Below are positions 1 through 11,593 of a stretch of 64,000 nt of DNA, piece by piece (position 1 is the stretch's first letter; the number at the start of each line of letters is the position of its first letter). Both the position numbers and the translations under genes were made by a program. The stretch is from Neonectria sp. B-13 (Eukaryota; Ascomycota; Sordariomycetes; Hypocreales; Nectriaceae): positions 1,488,001 to 1,552,000 of the forward strand of contig NOKP01000009.1 of the NCBI GenBank assembly GCA_002682825.1, read 5' to 3'. The notes beneath the pieces were generated by a model that saw nothing but the letters and a program-made list of their open reading frames with translations, was not told the DNA's origin and did not search any database.

Positions 1-1689
1 CAAGTCCAAGTGGATCCAGTCGGAACTTAGAAAGCACCGGGGTGGTTGCGAGCAGATGGCGGGAGCTGGCGGGCGATGGAGCGATCGAGGGAAATGCGGG
101 CGCCGGTAGCGAAGCGATTTGGGCGACACCCGAGGAAGGGGGGTTACACCAAGAGGTGAATCCTGGGTCCAGCTTCTGCCCTCTCTTCTGGCTGGCTGCG
201 ATGGGTCGCGGTGGCCTGCGGGCTGGGGATCGGTCGGCTGCTGGCTGGAAGTGCTGTCGACGACCTCCGGGCAGAAGAGCCTAAAGGAGTGGCGAGGAGG
301 GAAGTAGGCGGCAGTGCTTGGCTGAGGATAGAAGACGAGAATCGGCCGGTGGTGATGATAGTAATGATGGTGTTTGGCAGAGTGGAGAGAGAGAGAAGGG
401 AGATCGCCGGAAAGAGAGAAGCAGCTTGCCTGTCTGCCTGCCTGCTAACTTTACAGTGCTGCACTGGAGGCAAGTACAATGCAGTTGTCGGTGGTGCGTG
501 TGGGGGGGGAAGGAGGGGGATGGGAAAATGGTGGAGGCCAATGGGTAATGTCGTTAGTGAGGTGGTGGTGACTGCCATTTCCTTCATTGCAATTTACAGG
601 ACAGGCTGAAAGTACCTTTTATATGCGTCTCCCCGCCGCGGGGTACTTTGCATCCAGTTTGCACATGGTCCTTGCTCTGGCCGCCTCCCGTGTGGGGCCG
701 GGGAGAGGTGGGATGCACGGAAGGATGCACCTCATTTCTTTCGTGCCAATGAGCCGACGTCCGACGGCATAAAAATATTTGCTTCCGTTTACACTGGACG
801 GTGTGCTTCGTAGGTAGCTCGTCAATGCCGCCGTTGCTTGGTTGTTGACAGCGAATAATACCTCAGGGAATCCATGTGCTTAGTAAGAGGACAGACCCAG
901 AGATACCAGAAAACACCAACAACAATGTCAGGATATCTCACCACTCACAAGGTCGCGTGCAGGGGTGAGCCCGGTATAAACCGACTACGGGAGAGATCTT
1001 CCTCTACACTAACAGGCATCCCCCGCCTCCCGAGATAATCCTCGTCCTTAAACGGGATATTCTTGGGAATTCGCTGTTCGGTTGTGGGACAGAGACGAAA
1101 AGAGAAAGTCTAGTATAAGTCACCATCATCATACTTGCTACACTCTGGTATCAATCAATACCATTATGCCAAAATTAGAAACAAGGCCTTCTCAATCAGA
1201 TTCACATTAACCGCTCCGGCCTAGGCAATTGTCACTATGTCAATGCGTATGGCCCTGAATTTTCTTCTACTCGACGCCCTCTATCCCCAAATGATTCATC
1301 CCTCCAGCTGTTCTCACTCTCTCCGCATCTCTCGCTTTCTGTTTCCCTTTGGGACAGCCCTCAAGCCCCGAGTTTCTCAGCCACTTGGCTTCAATGTGCC
1401 GTCCCACTCCTCGGGGCTTCCGCCCTTTCAAGCATCTCGGAAGCAAAACAAAACAAAATCTCCAAGTCCTCCGTTTGCCATGAAGGCATCGTAGCTAATC
1501 AACTCTTGTCTTAGCTGGCCGCTCACGTCCTTCTTGGTATCATCTGGAATCAGAGGCGGCACATTCCCAATAAATATCTGCATCATAATCATCCTCGTCC
1601 GGCCACCGTCTCCCAGCAATAACGTCCCGGCCGGCCGGGCCCATTCATATTCGGGCCCTTTTACATCGATCATTGATAGCACCCCACCC
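1..1689. other. Gene-free left flank
   Basis: No convincing gene. The open frames here are short, overlap on both strands and have low-complexity Ser/Thr/Pro-rich or Arg/Gly-rich translations that resemble no family I know. The first 600 bases are G-rich on the plus strand. The part adjoining position 1690 would hold the 3' UTR of the karyopherin gene on the minus strand. Confidence 0.6.
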
Positions 1690-4600
1690 CTAGGAGAAGT
1701 ATCCCATAATCGTTTGCTGAGACTCCTGAGAGAATTGCTGCAGCAGGGGCATGGGGTCCACGTTGGCAGTCGTCAGCAGCGCCTTGGTCGCAACCGCCAC
1801 TCGGTTGGCCGTCTGTCCCTGCAGCGTCTCCGCCTCCAGCGCCTGGGCGATGAATAGAAACACCTTGCCCGCCTGGTTGAGTACTACCGGGTGTTGCCTG
1901 TGAAAGAAGGTTGCCGTTAGCTCCACACCTCTGTGTATCATCATATTCACACGTCTTGCAACTTACTGGTCAATGAGCTCCGCCAGGTATGCATACGCAT
2001 ATGGCGCCGCCTCCTCATCGTTAGTGATGGGGAGTGTCTCCACCCACTGGGCAATCACGTTCTGCACGTCCGCAACTGTGCTGGCGTTGTAGTGGAGGAT
2101 TTTCGCAATGGCAGCGCATGCGTTCTCCGTCGCGTACACGTTGTCCTCACTGCGCGCATCCGGCACTTGGGTGACCTGGAACAGGAACGGGACCGAGCCG
2201 CCCAGGAACTGTGCCCATGGGGCGCCGCCTCGATGCGCCGCAACACCGATGCCGTAGGCCGCCGCTTGTCGGATAGCTGGCGAAGCATCTCGGCAGCCGT
2301 CGACGAGCGGTTGGGTAATGTAGTTGGCGTACCGGGTGCTCTCGGGGCCGCAGTACTCTAGGACATCGTCCATGATGCACAGTCCCCATTGTCGCTGCGT
2401 AGGGTCGGGCGAGGCAAGGAATCCCTCGTAGGTTGAGATCAACCGCTCCCAGGCAGGGAGGAAGGCAGCTCCGTGGTTCTTGAAGATGGCATGGAATGCC
2501 TTGTTCATGTCCGAGAGGAGTGTCTGGTCGTCCTCAATGGCAATTAGCGTCTCCTCGGCCTCGTCCTCAACGTCGTCGGCCGTTGCTCCCTCCTTGTCCT
2601 CAGCACGCTGGGCAACACGGTCCTTGTAGTCCTCGATGGCAGAGTGAACCGAGTCGATGAAGCGGCTGAGGTGGTCGGCGCTGAGGCAAGCCTTGCCTAC
2701 TACTTCCACAGACTCGTAGAAGCACTGATACATCTCGGCCAGGGTGTCGATGGCAGGCTCAGCTGTGAGAACCTCTAGGAGTTTATCTACGGTGGCAGTC
2801 CAGAGCCCCGCAAGCTCGTTGGACTGAGGGCCGTAGGCCTTCTTGTATGAGCTGAGCAGCTGAGGAACCAGTTTGGCCGAAATGTAGCGGACGGGGTCGT
2901 GGAAGAAGAAGGCCAAACCGGGTAGCGCAATTTTCTCCATAATCTCCGCAACGTATGGCGCAAAGGAGGCCTCGAGAACCTGCGCATATACAACGAGGAG
3001 CTCGATTGCCATGTGCTTATCGTCCATGGTGCTCGTTCGGATACCGATCATCTTACCCTTGAGGGGGACAAGCTCCCATCCCTCCTCGTTCTGCATCTGC
3101 TCGACCTGATCGTCATCGTCGAGCAACTGGATGTCGGCCTTGGCCATGGCAAGCTCCAGCAGCGGCGGCATGACGTTGTGGAGGAAGGGAAGGAAGTCCG
3201 AGCCAAGAACACGGCACATGCGGCCCCAGCAGTGCATGAGATACTGCGCCTGGGGGTCGTCGGCGTCGGTGATGCCGGCCTGGATGTTGGCCAAGAGGTT
3301 GACAAGAGTAATGGCGTCTTGTCCAAGTCGTTCTTTGCCCACAGCCAACGCGATCAGGGTGGCACACTCCATGGCCTTGGCTCGCAAGAGGCGGTACTCC
3401 TTCTCGCTCTGGTTCTGGAGCACGTTGACGAGGAGGGGCATGAGCGTATCGTAGTACTTGGCGAAGGCAGCCTCGGCAGCATCGGCGATGGTGGCAATGG
3501 TTGACAGGGCCTGCTCCTGAACATAGCGCTTCTCGTTCTGGAGGAGCTGGAACAGATGCGACAGCAAATCGTCCAGGTAGGGTTCCAGGGTGTTCTTCTC
3601 GGCCTCCTCGCAGAAGTTGACGAGGGCGGCGGCGGCGTGGGACTTGACACGGCCCTCAGGCGAGTCGAGAACAGGGATGATGGCCTTGAGAACTCGATCA
3701 TAGTAGTCGGTCTGCATCTTGGGAGCAAAGTCGGTGCTCATCTGGCCAAGGGCGTTGCAGCCGGCCCATCGCACACGGGCGTGGGGGTCGCGAAGTGCGG
3801 GAACGACCAGGTCCAGTACCTGGCTCAGCTCGCCAATCATGAGCTCCCGGCAACCCTCAGAGATGGCGGAAATGGCCATGAGCGCGGCATGCCTGTCCCT
3901 CCAAGCCATTGAGGTCATCATGCGGGGCAGCCAGTTGAAGGTGGGAGCCAGGATGGTCTGGCCGCCAAGCTTGTTGGCAAGTCGGTCCATGGTCTGCTCA
4001 CCAGCAACATGGTTCTGGTCGCTCTCATCTTGATCAAGCTGCAAGAACCGTCAGCGCAACGAACGTGGTCAAGGCAATTTGCCAGAGTCCGTGAATGGGG
4101 AAACTCACATCATCCGAAGCCATCCATTCGGAGGCGTCGTCGTCATCTTCGCCGAGGTCGGTCATCAGGCTGAGACACTGAGTGATCATGTCGTTTGTAT
4201 ACGAGGGGTCCTTGCGGCAGAGGGAGGGGGCGTAATCGGCGAAGGTGGCCATAAGCTCGAGCGCATTTTGACGGCAGATGTTGTCCAGCTCCTTATCCTG
4301 AATAACGGAGATGCTGAACTGAACGAGGTTTTGGAAGAGAGGCTTGAACATCTTGGGAGCCGACTCGGCGAGGTCGATGAGAGCCACGAGGGCCTTACTC
4401 AGGTCATCCGAGTCTTGCGAGTCCTTGATGGGTGGGAGGATGTTGAGGACGTCGGGGATGAGGGCGTAGTACTTGGCCTGGCCCTTCTTGCTGATCGTCC
4501 TAAAGAAAGAGGCAAATGCCTCCATAGCAGCGAGGCGCACCTGTTGTCGTGGTTAGTGGCGGGGTCGTGATATAGCGAGCTGGCGCAAGTGAGGTCATAC

Positions 4601-5367
4601 CATGATGGCGTCGTCCTTGAAGCCCTTCTGGAAAGCCTGCAGGACAGCCTCTTCATGTTGCTTCTCGATAATGGCCGGGGTCGTGGCGAAGACTCGGAAA
4701 GCATTTTCTCGCTTCTCGGCCTCCGGGGCCTGGCTGAGTTGGAAGAGAGCGCCGAGCAGTTCGGGCCAGGGATCGCCTGTGACCGGTGGGTTAGTGGGGG
4801 AGCTTGCGGGGAACAACAACAGAGGAACGGAGAGGGCATGCGAGTCGAGTCGAGGACGAACCGTTTTCTGTGTATTGGCGGGCGACTTCGGCGACGGCGT
4901 CGCTGATCTTGTTGCGGATCAGTCGCTCAGGCTCGGCAGCGAGGGTCTCGAGAAGTTTCTGGCGGATTGCGGCGGCATGGTCCTTGGCGAGGGAGAAGAA
5001 TAGGTCGAGGTTCTCGCCAGACTCGATTTTCCTCGTCTTGGAGGCGATGCGGCGGAAGATGACAGCGCCGAACGAGCGTGTCTGTAGAGAAGGACGGCGT
5101 CAGCTCAGTCGCATTACAGGAGCGTGGGGCGGATCGTGAAAGAAAAGAGAAAGTCGGAGACGAGGGAGAAGGTGGGGGACAAACCGCATTGTCACCAGAG
5201 CCCTGGATCTGCTCAGCAAGGCCCATCAACAGGACCTCGGGACGGCTAGAAGTCCAGTTGTTCTGCAAGTGTTCCTCGGCCTGGGATCGAATGGTGTTGT
5301 CGGGCGACTGCAGGGCCTGCAGCAGCTGGTTCAGCTCTGCGTGGACGTCAGGCGGGAGCATCGACAT
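1690..5367 (-). CDS. KAP121: Importin beta-3 / karyopherin Kap121 (Pse1, importin-5 family)
   Basis: A nuclear import receptor that binds cargo in the cytoplasm, carries it through the pore and releases it on RanGTP. I join six exons: 5185-5367, 4862-5081, 4601-4776, 4109-4540, 1967-4038 and 1690-1897. All introns are GT-AG and phases agree, giving 1096 residues, the usual length for Kap121/importin-5. The N-terminus (MSMLPPDVHAELNQLLQAL, then SPDNTIRSQAEEHL) is the typical first HEAT repeat of this family. The rest is alpha-helical HEAT-type repeat, for example MAWRDRHAALMAISAISEG and DPHARVRWAGCNALGQM, with an acidic loop (about residues 328-337, GEDDDDASEW). The start is the first ATG and gives the conserved N-terminus. 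The gene is divergent from KGD2. Identification is by family resemblance and is firm; other importins differ at the N-terminus. Confidence 0.93.
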
Positions 5368-6736
5368 GGTTGCGAGCGGGTGCGGATGGTGCAGTCCACC
5401 AGCAGACGACGGGCGGGAAGAGATATAAGTCAGGTCAGGATCCGGAGAGGTCGACCGGGGAGGGAAAAGAGGGAGAGGGAGAGATTGGAAGCGTGAAGCT
5501 GAAGCAAGCTGTTGGCTTGGGCTTCGTTTGGCGGACGAAGATTCCGAGATTCCAGTTAGTGGGAGTGGGAGGAGAGGGCGATGGGATGGAGGGAAAGGAG
5601 AGTGGGGGAGGGGAAGCCTGGGTCAAGGTAGAGGTGAAGTATCCGCTGACTGAAATTTAGCGTTGGAGGTACCACGGCAGCAACAAAGGCAGCCCAGGGG
5701 AAGAAAAAAAAAAACAGAGGCACGCGTTGGCAACACAGGGTGCACTCTGTTTGGGCCATTTTCTTTGTACACCTTTGTGGGCAAGTTGAAGGGATGGGTG
5801 GCACCGGGTCAAGACTACAGAGGAAAGACAAAGAAAGATATTTGCTTTTGGGTCCATTCAGACCTGGGTAACAATACTATCTCGGGGCCTCGACAGGCAA
5901 GGGAGAATACCTGAAGCCACCGGTTCTCTATTGGAAGGTTACTTATTCAAAGGGAGCTGGATGCTGAATGCGTAAGTGTGTAAACACGGTCGGTCTGCCA
6001 GCTCCCGCCAGCATGGAGGGGCAGCGAAATGTACCGGCTGTTGGCTTGGCGTCCTTGCGGCATTCTTCCAGGCCCAACCCAAAAGAAAAAAAGGTCGGAC
6101 AAGGATGGTTGGCCTGCGAGGTACGTACCAGTGATGGCATTGATGGGATGGGACTGGGAGGAACTGGCTCGGCCCACCAGACAGGGATTACCACAACTCG
6201 TGACGGGCACTGACGGCGCTGTGCACAGTTTGCCAGTCATTCGTCTTCCAGCCTGCCAGTAACCAGTAACCTGACTTGAGTCGGCATCGTGGTCGGAATT
6301 TGTTTTATCCAGGAGCTTGGACTTGGGCTCGGCCAACAAGGCACCGTCCAGACCGAGGGAGCCAATTGTCAGCGCACTTAGCGGACCGACGGAATTTAGG
6401 TACCTTCGCCGTCGCCTTCCGCCTGTGCTCCACCTTGCCGGACCCTCGTGGTACTTCTGCCGGACTTACATCCCCGGCCAAGCTGGTCTGGTGCAAGTCG
6501 GCAGGTGCGACCTGGCATTTTTTTCCCGCCCGAAGCTTCCCGCCCGTTAACCGTTCCCTGAGTGAACAACCGGCATCGCGAACCTGGTCCTCTCTTTTGC
6601 CTCATCTGTCTTCCTTTCCTTTCTTCTCCCTCTTCCCCCAATTCCTCCACCCCCTTGACCCGCGACCCTCCGCGACATTCCTCGACTCCTTCACATCCTC
6701 TCGAGCTCCTCGATTCCCTCGGATCTTTCCATCACG
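5368..6736. promoter_or_regulatory. Divergent promoter region KAP121 / KGD2
   Basis: About 1.4 kb between two divergently transcribed start codons, so it should hold both promoters and 5' leaders. The KGD2-proximal 200 bases are strongly pyrimidine-rich on the plus strand (stretches of CTTTCCTTTCTTCTCCC type), as is common in fungal leaders. There is an A11 run near 5706-5716. No gene is supported; the open frames present are short and without recognisable content. Confidence 0.5.
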
Positions 6737-8190
6737 ATGTTGTCTCGAAGATTAGCTACCGCCGCCCGCATGGTGCCGGCGCGCACCCTGCGTCCCCGGA
6801 ACCATCCTCTCATCATGCTTCCCGCCATGATGCAGACGGTCCGCACATATGCCGACGCCGTCATCAAGGTGCCCCAGATGGCCGAGTCCATTTCCGAGGG
6901 TACCCTGAAGCAGTTCTCCAAAGCTATCGGCGAATACGTCGAGGTCGATGAGGAGATCGCCACCATCGAGACGGACAAGGTAGACTTTCCCCCGCCAGGC
7001 GACCACCTGTGATGGAGCGTTCTGACTCCCGCTTAGATCGATGTTGCCGTCAATGCCTCCGAGGCCGGTACCATCAAGGAGTTCCTCGTCAACGAAGAGG
7101 ACACCGTCGTCGTCGGCCAGGACCTCGTCCGCCTCGAGCTCGGCGGAGCTCCCGCTGGTGACAAGAAGGATGCCCCTGCCCCTGAGGCCCCCAAGGAAGA
7201 GTCCAAGGACGACTCCAAGACCGAGTCTAAGCCCGAGCCCAAGCAAGAAACCAAGCCCGAGCCCAAGAAGGAGGCCACCCCTGCATCCAGCAAACCCGAG
7301 GCCCCTCGACAGCCTCAGAAGAAGGAGACCTCATCTGCCCCAACCACCAGCGGCCCGTCTCTGGGCAGCCGTGACGAGCGCCGAGTATGCCATCACCCTG
7401 CTTACGCCCCGTCCGTTGTTTGTTACTAAACCCCCGTCTAGGTCAAGATGAACCGCATGCGCCTCCGAATTGCCGAGCGCCTCAAGCAGTCCCAGAACAC
7501 CGCTGCTTCCCTCACCACCTTCAACGAGGTCGACATGTCCAACATTATGGACTTCCGCAAGCTTTACAAGGAAGACGTCCTCAAGAAGACTGGCGTCAAG
7601 CTTGGTTTCATGAGCGCCTTCTCCCGAGCCTGTGTCCTGGCCATGCGAGATCTCCCCGGAGTCAACGCCTCCATCGAGGGCCCCAACGGTGGTGACACCA
7701 TTGTTTACCGAGACTACGTCGATATCAGCGTTGCCGTCGCCACTGAGAAGGGTCTGGTCACTCCCGTGGTTCGCAACGTCGAGGGAATGGACCTGGTCAA
7801 CATCGAGAAGTCTATCGCTGAACTGGGCAAGAAGGTTTGTGGTATTCTTTGTTAGAACCAAACGGATAGAAGACTGACTTGGCTCCTTTACAGGCTCGCG
7901 ACGGAAAGCTGACGATTGAGGATATGGCCGGTGGTACCTTTACCATCAGCAACGGCGGCGTTTTCGGCTCCCTCATGGGAACTCCCATCATCAACCTGCC
8001 CCAAAGTGCTGTGCTAGGTCTCCATGCCATCAAGGAGCGCCCTGTGGCCATCAACGGCAAGATCGAGATTCGCCCGATGATGTACCTCGCCCTGACTTAC
8101 GATCACCGTCTGCTAGACGGCCGGGAAGCTGTGCAGTTCCTGGTGAAGGTGAAGGAGTACATTGAGGATCCCAGGCGCATGCTGCTGTAA
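6737..8190 (+). CDS. KGD2: Dihydrolipoamide succinyltransferase, E2 of 2-oxoglutarate dehydrogenase
   Basis: Transfers the succinyl group from the E1-bound thiamine intermediate to CoA in the mitochondrial 2-oxoglutarate dehydrogenase complex of the TCA cycle. Four exons: 6737-6979, 7037-7384, 7442-7834 and 7894-8190, giving 426 residues. The basic N-terminus ([19 protein letters not shown]) is a mitochondrial presequence. A lipoyl domain follows; the lipoyl-lysine is K81 in IETDK, the last codon of exon 1. A Lys/Glu/Pro-rich linker (about 125-190) leads to the catalytic acyltransferase domain with [15 protein letters not shown] and the C-terminal active-site box [11 protein letters not shown]. 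There is no peripheral subunit-binding domain between linker and catalytic domain, as is known for eukaryotic E2o and unlike pyruvate dehydrogenase E2, which supports this call. The start ATG follows a CT-rich leader. Confidence 0.96.
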
Positions 8191-9027
8191 GCAGCCTCCG
8201 ACACTCTTGTGTCTAGCCAAATAATACCCTATAGACTGGAGAGGCGGACATATGTGACGTGCAAGCCTCTAATAGTCTAGTTGTATAATAGAGTTCTGGA
8301 ACGAGGGTTGTAAACTGAACAGAGTTGTCTCCATGACAGCAAGATTACTACCGCAAGAAGATGACATGGTTTGAGTGAGCGTGTCTGTACGCTCGGCTTC
8401 GTAGTGACGGTGTTTTCGGATACGTTTGGAATCTGCATTTCGGCTGATGCGACCTACTGCACGCCACAGCGCCTCTGCGAGCCAGGGACGTCCCTGGTCG
8501 ACTGGCTGGTCGGCCTTTATGGTCGGGTGTGCTGTGTAGCCCGAGGTGCCGGGCACCGCCAACGATGGGGCCCGTGGCAGGGACCGAAGCCTCTGGAGCC
8601 CTACTTCCGCCACCCACGAATTAGTGGCTTGGGGCTTCTGAAGGACCCATGAATGACACGTCTTTAGCGCCCGCGACCGCCGAGGGAACCCGGTTCCGAC
8701 AGCTCCGCGTCAATGCGACCGGGCATCATGATGAATTCGAAGTTCTCAAACTCAGCAGAAATCGAAACAAAGTCGAACTCCGGGCATTTAGAGCCGCACC
8801 CGATGAGTGCTGCACTTTGGACGCCATTTCTGTCGGTTTGCCGCCGCCGTAGCATCCGATAGTGACATTCTTCGCCGTCGATGAAAAAGAAAAACCACTC
8901 CCGCTGCATTCTTCCCCGTCCCCAAACATGGAATCCCCCAATCGCGGGGTCGCTCCACTAAAAGCTACGGCTCCTAGACCTAAAGCCAGGGGGCGATGCG
9001 CCCAGCACCTATGTAGAGCTAGACAAT
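8191..9027. other. Intergenic region downstream of KGD2
   Basis: Holds the KGD2 3' end (AATAATA at about 8220) and roughly 700 bases without a supportable gene. Short open frames on both strands have no recognisable content. It ends at the left arm of the inverted-repeat element that begins at 9028. Confidence 0.5.
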
Positions 9028-9061
9028 CTGAACATCGACGTGTGTATCCTGAACATCCACG
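9028..9061 (+). repeat. Left inverted-repeat arm
   Basis: Begins CTGAACATCGACG and ends CTGAACATCCACG, two near-identical 13-mers separated by 8 bases. It pairs with the right arm at 9343-9376. Confidence 0.7.
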
Positions 9062-9342
9062 CTGAGCTTGGCCAATTAACATGAGCAAATTCAGGAAATG
9101 CCCCATTTCTCTATCAGCCCCCTGCCAGTTATTGGCCTAATTAAGTAAGTGCACGTATACCGCCTGCCCATACATGACATTTCTCAATAACAGCGGCTCT
9201 AGGTGCAATCCTTATTTCAACATAGAAATAATCTTAGAAAAATATAAAAGTTACTGGTTAGGGTATTGAGTGTTTAGGTTGAGGATCATATATATTCTTA
9301 CTATTGATGGAGTGACACATATTGTTGGTTGTGGTTAGCGTA

Positions 9343-9376
9343 CGTGGATGTTCATGATACACACGTTAATGTTCAG
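9343..9376 (-). repeat. Right inverted-repeat arm
   Basis: On the minus strand it reads CTGAACATTAACG, then GTGTATCATGAACATCCACG overlapping by one base. It differs from the left arm at three positions (two transition-type, one C/A). Confidence 0.7.
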
Positions 9377-9896
9377 GTAGCCCCTAGAGCTGTCCGTCCC
9401 ATGTCATCATCGCCTCCTACTCCTCTGCCCGACCTCACGCATTGCACCTCGTGCCCACGCCCACGCCCCTCCTCACTCTCCATCGCCTGTTCAAGCCATT
9501 CCACTCTCCCAGGCCCAGTCATCAGCCATCATCGGTCTCCTGCACCTACTCCTCCTCTGTCGCATCGCTCGCGCTGCTCCTCCTCTTCCTTCTTGGCGAA
9601 TTGCCTTGTGACTTCTGACTCTTCCAATCTTCCGATCATCGCCTAAGACGCCCTTACTTTTAGCTGTCGGCCCTCTCCACCGCCTACCATTCCGTTCCGC
9701 CCCATTCCATCCTCAACTCTCCCGTCTTCAATTTCTCTCTCACAACCCTTCGCGCAAACTCCCTTCTTCTCATTCATCGCCGCCTTCTCTTGAACCACCC
9801 GACCCTCCAACGGCTCCCAAACCAGTGACGACCAACCCATCCCTCAATCTCGCATCGCGTATCGTCCACCGCGGGGTCGACACCACCCCGTCAGCC
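9377..9896 (+). promoter_or_regulatory. CT-rich leader and promoter of SDS23
   Basis: About 500 bases that become strongly pyrimidine-rich on the plus strand from about 9410 up to the SDS23 start codon. An open frame runs through part of it, but its translation is low-complexity Ser/Pro/His and is taken as a by-product of composition. The in-frame GTG at 9825 was not used as a start because an ATG follows at 9897. Confidence 0.45.
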
Positions 9897-11593
9897 ATGG
9901 ACCCCTCCCAAGGCTCCGTCTCCCGCGACCTCAAGGACACCCGCGCGACCAGCTCAACCAGCCTCGCCAGCGCCGTCTCCAACTCCTCCGCCTCTCATAA
10001 GCCGCCTGTTCTCGTTCAACGGTCCCCGTCTGTGTCCATCTCTGCCGGCTCTGGCTCCGGTGCCAAGTCGGCCCATCGCCAGAGCTTCGTTGAGGGCCTT
10101 CGCAATGCGCCCTCCTCGCCTCGCTCCCAACGGCACCCCTCCTTCACCCAGTCCGCCCTGCAGGAACTGCTGAACCACCCACCTGCCAACAAGCATGCCA
10201 ACCCCCGATTCGCTGGTCGCGATTGGCGTGACGTTTCCATTGGTGAACTCGTCTCTCCCGAGGACATCAAATGGATTGAGCTAGATAGTAGTGTTGAGGA
10301 AGCTACCATGGTAAGTTTGGTCCCAGCATCCGCTCCTTGGAGTGGGCGCAATGCAATACTCCTCACGTATGAGCTTCTTGTCTCGAGAGTGCGCTTCTAA
10401 CGCCCGCGATCTAAATAGTTGCTCCTCAAAAGCCCAACCAATGTCGTTCTCGTCCGTGAGAGTCCCGACACTAACGTCGCCGTTTCCACCTTCGACTTCA
10501 CCGATCTCAATGCCTACCTCCTCGTTGTCGTTGGTCTCGCCAAGCCCGATGAAGACCAAGTCGAATTGTTCAACTCTATCCTATCCAAGGCCCAGCAGGG
10601 CGCTGAGATTTCCCTCCGCCATATCCAGCCCCTCTTTCGCAAGGAATCATTGGTCAGTCTACCGGAAACCGACGACCTTGCCAAAGGCATCCAGGTGCTA
10701 GGCAGTGGAATCCATCGTTTGTTGGTGACGGCTCAAGGGGGCGAGGCCGTTGGCATCGCCAGCCAGCTTAGAATCGTCGAGTTTTTCTGGAACGAGGGTG
10801 TCAACTTCCCCTCCATCGATCGCTTATATCCCGTGATCCTCCGCGATTTGGGTATTGGTACGAAAGATATCATCTCGGTAAAGTAAGTTGTGAAGTGCAA
10901 GGATTTGGTGGGGGAACATACTGACATGATTCAAGCTCCGACTCACCTCTCTCCGACGCCCTGACCCTCATGAGCAACGAAGGGCTCACCAGCGTGGCCG
11001 TCGTTGACAACGGGCTGAATGTCGTGGGCAACATCTCCACCAAAGACGTCCGACACCTGACGAGCAGCTCCAACGCCCACCTCCTCAACTCGTCGTGCAT
11101 GAACTTCATCTCTGTCATTCTCAATGAGAAGGGCGTCGAGAAGGGCCAGGACGTGTTCCCCGTCTTCTACGTCAACCCCTACTCGACTCTCGCTCACACC
11201 GTCGCGAAGCTCGTTGCAACACGATCGCATCGCATGTGGGTGGTGGAATCGGCATCTCCTTCACCATCGGCCCCCGCGACACCTTTGATGGGCCCTCAGG
11301 GCTTCTCGAACCCGGCACCCCAGCCGCCTCCTACACCCACCACTGCAGTCGGTGCGCCGCCATCCCCGGTTCCCACTTCAGCCGTTCCCGCTTCGGCGAT
11401 GGCGGGGGCACGCCTCTCGGGCAGACTGAGTGGCGTCATCTCCCTCACAGACGTGCTAAACATGTTTGCCCGGTCCACTGGTCTGAATCCTTCGGATCCC
11501 GGGGAGCAGCGAGCACGACGCAGACGAAGCTCTAGCAGCTCGGTGCGACCCAGCCTCGACTCGTCACGAGCGAGCCTCGATATCCGACGGTGA
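9897..11593 (+). CDS. SDS23: SDS23/Moc1-type CBS-domain protein (PP2A-pathway regulator)
   Basis: Family members (Sds23/Sds24 in budding yeast, Moc1/Sds23 in fission yeast) inhibit PP2A-type phosphatase and affect cell separation, nutrient response and sexual development. Three exons: 9897-10310, 10419-10882 and 10936-11593, 511 residues. The first 100 residues are Ser-rich and probably disordered. Residues from about 115 ([19 protein letters not shown]) begin tandem CBS motifs, seen as [47 protein letters not shown] and [14 protein letters not shown] Pro/Ser/Ala-rich insert of about 60 residues ([16 protein letters not shown] onward) separates the two strands of the last CBS motif. The C-terminus is basic and Ser-rich ([11 protein letters not shown]), suggesting phosphorylation. 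The ATG at 9897 was preferred over the upstream GTG. Confidence 0.9.

Larger units (their letters stand above)
9028..9376. mobile_element. Small non-coding element with terminal inverted repeats (MITE-like)
   Basis: A 34-nt sequence at 9028-9061 is repeated inverted at 9343-9376 with 31 of 34 positions identical. The 349-bp unit between has an AT-rich core and no open reading frame of note, which is the architecture of a miniature inverted-repeat element. Each arm contains two copies of a CTGAACAT-type motif separated by GTGTGTATC-like sequence. Two of the three differences between arms are C/T or G/A, as expected from repeat-induced point mutation or simple decay. I could not see an obvious target-site duplication at the outer edges, so the exact ends and superfamily are uncertain. 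The core also holds GGTTAGGG and TTTAGGTTGAGG. A chance hairpin of this size is unlikely. Confidence 0.6.

Noticed and set aside
9825..9896. Upstream in-frame start for SDS23 at 9825
   Set aside because: The codon there is GTG; the first ATG in frame is at 9897.
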